In this document: piece after piece, positions 58,202 through 64,000 of the stretch
Position numbering within the stretch: position 1 is the stretch's first letter
Layout: the number at the start of each line of letters is the position of its first letter
DNA from: Haliclona indistincta
Lineage: Eukaryota; Porifera; Demospongiae; Haplosclerida; Chalinidae
Length of the DNA stretch: 64,000 bases
NCBI GenBank assembly: GCA_964017065.1
Contig: OZ024786.1
Span: 604,888 to 668,887 of the forward strand
Direction: 5' to 3'
Notes under the pieces: model-generated
Database searches by the model: none
What the model saw: only the letters and a program-made list of their open reading frames with translations
Told to the model about the DNA's origin: nothing
Translations under genes and position numbers: made by a program

Positions 58202-59123
58202 TGGTTGTTACATGGGAAATATTCTTGGTGCGACACTGAGACTCGAAATGACCTCTTTTCCTACAGCGGTGACAAGTAGCATCTCGTGCTGGACACTCCG
58301 CTCGCCCGTGTGGTTCTCGTCCGCACCTCGTGCACCTGACATCCGACTGATGATGAGTTGGTTGAGGACGGCGGCGAAAATTTGATCGTCTGCTATCGCC
58401 ACGTCTGCTCCGCGTCCCCTGAAGTGCATCCACCTCAATAGGATTTTCTCTGCTGTCGCCCGCGGATAGTTTCTGGGTTTCCTGGACAGCTTCTGTCTGT
58501 AGAATCATCTTTTTAGCTTTGGTCAAGTCCAAATCTGCAGTCAACTGTAGGCGCTTCGAGAGCTGAGCATCTCGAATACCGATAACCAGACGGTCGCGAA
58601 TGTCTTGTTCTTTCTGTTCTCGGCTGGCGTAGCCGCATCTTCCCGCAAGAGTATACAGTGCTAAGATGTACTGCTCTGCCGACTCTCCTGGCTGCTGCTT
58701 TCGTGAATTGAATTGCGCCCGTTCGAAGATGATGTTCCTCCGTACACCGAAGTACTCGTCGAAACTTGCAATAACAGCGTCGTACACACCTCGGTTCTCC
58801 TCGTCTATACCAGTGGTCTCCAGTACGTCTTGCGCCTCAGGGCCCATGGAGTACAACAAGGTACTGATTTGTCTTCCTTCACTTCGGTCAATAAGTCCTG
58901 AAGCCACTCTGAATTGTTCAAACCTCTGCTTCCACTTCGGCCATTGCGCCGGCTGGAGAAAGTCGAACGTCTGCATAGGCTGTAGATGCATACCCGCCAT
59001 CTGCTGCCACCATGTAGCGTTCGCGTTGACCTGCGCGAGTTCACCAGGGTATGGGCCACAATACTCAATGTGAATTATGACACAGAGGGAGCAGAGAAGA
59101 CAGGAGAAGAATGATGTAAACAA
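58140..59123 (-). CDS. gag: Gag protein of Ty3/gypsy element
   Basis: The frame is open from an ATG inside the 5' LTR (59123) through the primer-binding site. The natural start is more likely the ATG at 59000 (MAGMHLQPM), giving about 286 residues. A capsid-like region (WPKWKQRFEQFRVASGL, GESAEQYILALYTLAGRC) is followed by a basic stretch and two zinc knuckles, CTRCGREPHGRAEC and CHRCRKRGHFESQC. It binds and packages element RNA. Confidence 0.9.
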   Translation of the reverse strand: MFTSFFSCLLCSLCVIIHIEYCGPYPGELAQVNANATWWQQMAGMHLQPMQTFDFLQPAQWPKWKQRFEQFRVASGLIDRSEGRQISTLLYSMGPEAQDVLETTGIDEENRGVYDAVIASFDEYFGVRRNIIFERAQFNSRKQQPGESAEQYILALYTLAGRCGYASREQKEQDIRDRLVIGIRDAQLSKRLQLTADLDLTKAKKMILQTEAVQETQKLSAGDSRENPIEVDALQGTRSRRGDSRRSNFRRRPQPTHHQSDVRCTRCGREPHGRAECPARDATCHRCRKRGHFESQCRTKNISHVTTNDESSTGLPDCDRWLPGWRD

Positions 59124-59249
59124 GGGTGATTCAGTTTATATACAACCATGACAAAACTACAAGCAACCGAATAATGACAAGACACATGACATATGACAAT
59201 GGCCCATGTATTCTTATTTTACAAGCAGAGCAGACATTATGTCTCCACA
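59013..59249 (-). repeat. 5' LTR of Ty3/gypsy element
   Basis: This is the partner of 54921-55157 with the same length and termini. It should carry the element's promoter on the minus strand. Confidence 0.95.
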
Positions 59250-60134
59250 GTATGTAAAGACGGAACTGAGAAAATAGTGCTTTTCTTTCATAAGCACAAT
59301 AGAAACACAATGGCGTAGTTGGCAAAATGGTCTGCTAATGCAGAATCCATAGAAGGAATGACAACTAAACTTTGCAGAAAGATGTCTTAGACAATTTGCA
59401 TGTCACTAATGGTAAAAACTCAATATAGACAAATACTCAGGTTTTTGGCTAAAGTTGCATTTTTTGAAAAATTATAATTTGAGCCATAAGCCTGATTTAT
59501 GAAAGTACGGTCACATATCATGCTGTACTCACAGTGGAAGTTAGAAGACCTCAGCTAGACTTTATAAGAGTGCTAATTAATACTCTTCCGAGGATGATGC
59601 ATGGTGCCCCTTGCATGGTTCCTAACACCTATATGCAGCACTGCATGCACCATCCTCACACTGCATGGCTGTGATCAAGGTTAAACTTGAATTTTAGTGA
59701 AGCACAGTTTAATGATGAAGCTTTAATGATCGCCACATCATAATGGATCTATGTATACTGTGCAATAAAAAAATATTCACTGTCAAATGAAGAGTGGTAT
59801 GAAATATTACACATTAAAATAATTTATCATACTTTTTATATTACATGCACATAGTAGCATAGTAAGTATGCATGCAGCTTATTAACGATCTATTGTTAAC
59901 AAAATAATTAAAAAAATTGTTTTTTTTTTATTCTGAATATGTTATGCAAGCATTATACAAGCAAATCAACATTCCATGAATTATGTACAAATGCTGTACA
60001 AATGTATTGTATTTGCTACACATATGTTGCATTCTCAACACAAGTACCATCCTGTGTTAGTACAAAGTTTTGTTTCCGTGACGATAAACAATCCAAAATA
60101 CGACAAAGCAGCTAGCAAGACAGCTATGGAAAAA

Positions 60135-60270
60135 GTGTGTTGAGTGAGTGAGTGAGGGTGAGTGATTGATGGTGGGTGATGAGTGAGTGTGTTGAGTGAG
60201 TGAAGGAGCATGAGGATGGTGTTGAGTTTGTGAGTGAGCAAGTGAGTGAGTGAGGGTGAGTGTGAGTGAT
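60135..60270. repeat. GTGA microsatellite
   Basis: Imperfect GAGT/GTGA repeats over about 135 bases. Confidence 0.9.
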
Positions 60271-60757
60271 TGAGTGCAAAGTGAGATAGTATGAAAGAGA
60301 TATGAGAGAAAAGAGAGGTCAAGCCAGATTCAAGCTATTGGTAGTTATTTTCAGGAATTGAAAGTTATTTGACATAAAAATGGTCAATCTATAGCTGAAG
60401 AAAAAGATTTGTACTAGAAGCTACGAATTTTTAGGAACTGCTTAGTGAAGTGTGGAGTAGTTTGCCCTGCCTCCTAGTCTCCATAAGGCGTCAACATACA
60501 TTAATAATATAATACTTTTGAAAATAAAATAATACTTTTAGATACGCAAATTTTGTAGTGTCTCTCTTTGATCGTGAAACATAATCCATTACATCATAAT
60601 GACATCATCACTCACTAGTGTAGTTGTATTGAGGAAGTAGCGATCAAGCCTAGCCAAACAGTGCAGAGTACCTATATACATGTATTTGCAATTAGCACTA
60701 CTCAGTAGTTACTAGCGACATTAGTGTATAGCTACGTAAATTCTAAAAACGCTTACA

Positions 60758-61012
60758 AGAGCCCTTAACAAAAAGGAGTATCTATTAACGCTCAATGGAC
60801 CTGTATAACAACCTTTCTGTATTGGACTACCAAATGAGGTAGTATTTTTATGGGATCAGGAGGCATTATATTGGTGGGACTCCCCCTGTCAACGCCTCTC
60901 ATACTAACGGTCCATAATACCTTATTTTGTAGTCCTACTCAGAATGTTGGTTAAACAGGCCCATGCCATTGAGCGTTAGATGCTCCTTTTCGTTATAATT
61001 ATGGGCTCCTAA
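60758..61012. mobile_element. MITE-like inverted repeat
   Basis: AACAAAAAGGAG..AACGCTCAATGG..CCTGT on the left pairs with ACAGG..CCATTGAGCGTT..CTCCTTTTCGTT on the right, over imperfect arms of about 40 bases and a 170-base centre. No coding frame is present. Confidence 0.65.
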
Positions 61013-61204
61013 CTTTCATCAATCCTTTGCAAGATATTGATGATTCTGCTGATGTTTTTTTAATGAAACTTCTACTATAATTACACTTAATAAAAATAGT
61101 ATAATCAAATATACAGATTTGATACTGTGCATTACACTATTATCATGAGAGGAAAGTTACATCTCATAAATATATCAACGTTACACTATCACTTGAGTAG
61201 ATAC

Positions 61205-61618
61205 TAGCTAAAGCTTTCCTACATTTCTTGTCAAGATGTAACACTAGTCTCTTCGCAATAGCAGACTTGGTCTCCATTTTTTGAACAAGCAACTTAGCAG
61301 CATCACAATCAATGGCTCCACTTATATCAATAGTCTTCTACATTTTTTTGATTTTGTCTTCAGCACTTGGACAATTGATGAGGCTAATGACAGATCCATT
61401 TTGTCATAGAAGTACAAGTATTTTAGTCTGTTGTAGTAGTGTTTGCCAACTTCGTAAGTGTGCATAGCAATAGATTTTCTCAAAGACAGAGCAAGTTTTA
61501 GCACACATTGATCAGGTATGTTAATGTCTTGTGTGAACAATCTAATAACTGGCAAATTTCCTTGTAGGTTAGGTAAGACTCGAAGCAGCGAATCACAGAC
61601 ACCAGCAACGTCACACAT
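61205..61618 (-). pseudogene. Inverted fragment of the last exon of an NLR-like gene
   Basis: The minus strand encodes a stretch homologous to the C-terminal exon of the 49104-52406 gene: SLLRVLPNLQGNLPVIRLFT, DQCVLKLALSLRKSIAM, then, after a break near 61322, ISGAIDCDAAKLLVQKMETK and AIAKRLVLHLDKKCRKALA. A stop at 61322 and frame loss separate the two parts, and the Death and NACHT exons are absent within 2.4 kb. It may be a relic or the far 3' end of a decayed paralogue. Confidence 0.75.
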
Positions 61619-61693
61619 GCATCTGTATTGAAAATGAAAAACAATCAGTTATTTGCATGCTAGCATAATATTTTGGCGAATGATTACTATAGC

Positions 61694-61983
61694 TAAATTA
61701 AAAAGATTTCTATCGAAATCAAAAGGATGTAGTGATGAAAAAATCTACCACTGGTTCACAATGTAAACCAACAAGGAACAAGCATGGAATGGTAACACGA
61801 TTGACTTGCTAACAGACCATAGATCCCTACATCAGTGGCTGCTGTGGCCTGACTATAGCTAGTTCAGCTAGTTACTGTTGACTGACACCTGACATGCATT
61901 GAATTGAATTCAGCTGTGTGAACCAGTGGTAGATTTCTTCATCACTACATCCTTTTGATTTCGATAGAAATCTTTTTAATTTA
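61694..61983. mobile_element. Hairpin MITE, copy 1
   Basis: Inverted arms of about 66 bases start TAAATTAAAAAGATTTCTAT and contain AATCAAAAGGATGTAG and TCTACCACTGGTTCAC. No coding frame is present. It is related to 62851-63191. Confidence 0.85.
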
Positions 61984-64000
61984 CAGTACTTGTTTGTGTC
62001 CTTTTTTCTTTTTCAGTGAAGCGCAGTTCAATATCATGCATGTACTGAGAAGTCTTTGTTTCCACCATTAATTTAGTATTCCTGTTGTTGATGGCTTTTC
62101 TTAAACTTGTAGCTAAACTTGACATATCAGCTCTGCCTAGTCGCCTACGCATGCATGCATTGCATACGAGCCCCGCCCACCCTTGTTTGCAGACCTATAC
62201 GGCGGTTATAATTATCTGGCAAGCGCAGAATGGCGATCCAACACGAGCTTACCGTTCTTCGAAGACTCCAGACAAACGCCGGGTAATGTGTTCTCCATGA
62301 TATTGATCCATACGGCGCGGCGATACTCTAGTTGCTTGGTCACGTGCGCTAGCCACTGCTTGGTCACGTGCGTATTGCGCAATCACAATAATGGCGTCTA
62401 TCACTAAGCTGACAATCGATCACGATCGAGAAATCACTGAATTTATATCGCCGTTACGCTAAAAACAAAGTTCAAAAGGCACATGCCAGGAGAATTTCAT
62501 GACTGTTCGTGGGTGTTTTGGTCTCGGCACTGCTCGCGTAAAGGCGCTAGGCGAGTTGAAGAAAGAAGAAAGAAGAAGACGAAGATGACGAAAGTCGATT
62601 TTCACCATTTCCAGGTTCGTCACTTTAGTAACAATTTCGAGCAATCTCCTTGCTACTGTAAGATGGGGCAACGCCAGATAGCAGATCTAAGTGTCTATGG
62701 ACGTATAAAATTCATCACCAGGCGAAATATCAGCGTTTGAACGCTAATACATTGTATGTAGCCGCCATCTTGTTTTCTCGTTCATCCCTACATAGGGAGT
62801 CACTACCGTGCCTCCCTAATAATACATGCATACATAATTAAAAAAGGAAACTAAAAAGATTTCTATCGAAATCAAAAGGATGTAGGGTTGTGAAATCTAC
62901 CACTGGTTCACAATGTAAACTAACAAGGAACAAGCATGGAATGGTAACACAATTGACTTGCTAACAGACCATAGATCCCTACATCAGTGGCTGCTGTGGT
63001 TGACCTACTTGTTGACTGCTGACACCTGACGTGCATTCAGCTTGTGTACAGCCACTGATGTAGGGATCTATGGTCTGTTAGCAAGTCAATTGTGTTACCA
63101 TTCCATGCTTGTTCCTTGTTAGTTTACATTGTGAACCAGTGGTAGATTTCACAACTCTACATCCTTTTGATTTCGATAGAAATCTTTTTAATTTTCTTGT
63201 TTGTGTCCTTTTTACTTTTTTAGTGAAGTGCAGTTTAAATATCATGCACATACTGAGCCGTCTTTGTTCTACCATTGGTTTAGCTTCTTGTTGTTGATGG
63301 CTTTTCTTTATTTTAAATTTAAACTTGTAGCAAAAAATAATTGTTATGCTATACTATCAGCTCATCAGTCGCCTAAGCATGTAAGCATGCAGTGCATACG
63401 AGCCCCGCCCACACGAGTTTGTTGACCTGTACTGTACCGTCTGTACGGCGGTTATAATTTATATCTGGCAAGCGCAGAATGGTGATTCTACAGCTTACCG
63501 TTCTTCGAAGACTCCATACAGATATGTGTTCTCCGTGAACCATACGGCGCGGAGATACTCAAGCTAGTGCTTGGTCACGTGCGATAACCACTGCTTGGTC
63601 ATGTGCGTATTGCGCAATCACATTACCGGCGTCTAACACTAAGTTGACAATGGATCACGATCGAGAAATCGCGGAATTTATATAGCCGTTTCGCCGGCTA
63701 AAAACTAAGTTCAAAAGGCACATGCCAGGAGAAGTTCACGACTGTTCGTGGGTGTTTTGGTCCCGGCACTGCTCACGTAAAGGTGCTATGCGAGTGGAAG
63801 AAAGAAGAAGAAAACTAAGATCATAGTGACGAAACTCGATTTTCACCGTTTCCAGGTTCGTCACTTTAGTAACAATTTCGAGCAATCTCCTTGCTACACT
63901 GGGGCAACGCCAGAGAGCAGATTTAGGTGTCTTTTGATGTATAAAATTCATCACCAGGTGAAATATCAGCGTTTGAACGCTAATACATTGTATGTAGCCG
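61984..64000. repeat. Direct duplication of a block of about 1.2 kb
   Basis: Sequence at about 61984-62760 (TACGAGCCCCGCCCAC, TACGGCGGTTATAAT, CGCAGAATGG, TGGTCACGTGCG, AACGCTAATACATTG) recurs in order at about 63195-64000 and runs off the window. Each block is preceded by the hairpin MITE. Divergence is clear, with several indels. I see no gene in either block. Confidence 0.8.
62851..63191. mobile_element. Hairpin MITE, copy 2 (long palindrome)
   Basis: Arms of about 144 bases are almost perfectly complementary (outer AAAAAGATTTCTATCGAAAT, inner CTACATCAGTGGCTG and CAGCCACTGATGTAG) around a loop of about 50 bases. It is the longest hairpin in the window. Confidence 0.9.

Larger units (their letters stand above)
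54921..59249 (-). mobile_element. Apparently intact Ty3/gypsy LTR retrotransposon
   Basis: The 4329-base element has 237-bp LTRs, a perfect 5-bp target duplication GTATG (54916-54920 and 59250-59254), a primer-binding site beginning TGGTGGCAGCAG just inside the 5' LTR (58995-59012), and a polypurine tract. Gag and pol frames have no internal stops. LTRs with no difference that I could see by eye imply recent insertion. Domain order protease, RT, RNase H, integrase is that of Ty3/gypsy. Confidence 0.95.
54758..59516. mobile_element. Older inverted-repeat element split by the retrotransposon
   Basis: ATGTGACCGTACTTTCATAA and the following CAGGCTTATGGC at 54758 are matched by the inverted copy ending at 59516. 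Without the retrotransposon the element is about 430 bases. It must predate that insertion. Confidence 0.75.
59517..61204. other. Intergenic stretch, no gene seen
   Basis: AT-rich sequence contains a GTGA-type microsatellite at about 60135-60270 and an inverted-repeat element at about 60758-61012. No frame with recognisable motifs is present. Confidence 0.6.

Noticed and set aside
55974..58438. Small frames overlapping gag and pol on both strands
   Set aside because: They are shadows of the intact gag and pol frames.
59000..59123. Gag starting inside the LTR
   Set aside because: The frame is open, but the extra N-terminus would be encoded by LTR and primer-binding site. The ATG at 59000 is the more natural start. 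The open frame is noted as unusual.
62459..63954. Paired minus-strand frames with VARRLLEIVTKVTNLE
   Set aside because: They match each other only because the block is duplicated. Frames differ by indels and no start or splice context supports a gene.

Overview
This window looks like nuclear DNA of an early-branching animal, most likely a demosponge of the Amphimedon queenslandica type. That organism call is inference. It rests on metazoan-only domain combinations (Death, NACHT, Roc-COR, PH, RUN, SH3), many 50-70 nt GT-AG introns, very short intergenic gaps, AT-rich non-coding DNA, and dense palindromic MITEs, hAT and Ty3/gypsy elements. There is no prokaryotic signature.

Layout. (1) 1-14.5 kb holds a tandem segmental duplication of a two-gene block. 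The left copy (1-5.2 kb) has the 3' end of an ankyrin-Roc-COR-Death gene (a kinase-less DAPK-like layout), then the first nine exons of a PH-domain gene. That second gene stops abruptly and is followed by a third, partial copy of the Death exon. The right copy (7.57-34.64 kb) has the complete Roc-COR-Death gene and the complete PH gene. I rebuilt the latter as 27 phase-consistent exons coding for about 1245 residues: PH, RA-like region, RUN and SH3, resembling RUSC/iporin with an added N-terminus. (2) Its 9.1-kb intron 18 carries an antisense endonuclease/exonuclease/phosphatase-fold gene (26.7-28.3 kb), a deleted hAT transposon and at least four nested MITE families. (3) 34.8-39.8 kb is a compact plus-strand run: an orphan secreted protein, a seven-exon HPGD-like short-chain dehydrogenase, and an intronless GNAT acetyltransferase followed by a decayed copy. 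(4) 43.1-47.3 kb contains a five-exon minus-strand multi-pass membrane protein gene, assembled from phase-compatible splice sites, with a 111-bp minisatellite in one intron. (5) 49.1-52.4 kb is an NLR-like gene coding in order for an N-terminal 2A-like peptide, a Death domain, a transmembrane segment, a NACHT NTPase and a C-terminal region. (6) 54.9-59.25 kb is an apparently intact Ty3/gypsy retrotransposon with 237-bp LTRs and a 5-bp target duplication, inserted in an older inverted-repeat element. (7) 61.2-64 kb has an inverted fragment of the last NLR exon and a duplicated block containing hairpin MITEs.

Functional theme. Three loci carry Death-fold modules (two Roc-COR-Death copies and the Death-NACHT gene) and a fourth is a Death-exon fragment. 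This fits an expanded innate-immunity or cell-death repertoire. The most notable single feature is the 2A-like motif at the extreme N-terminus of the NLR-like protein. A recurring structural feature is that the CT-, CCCT- and ACTC-type microsatellites lie with the pyrimidine strand in the sense direction and end at 3' splice acceptors. They create many spurious Ser/Leu/Pro open frames, which are not annotated here.
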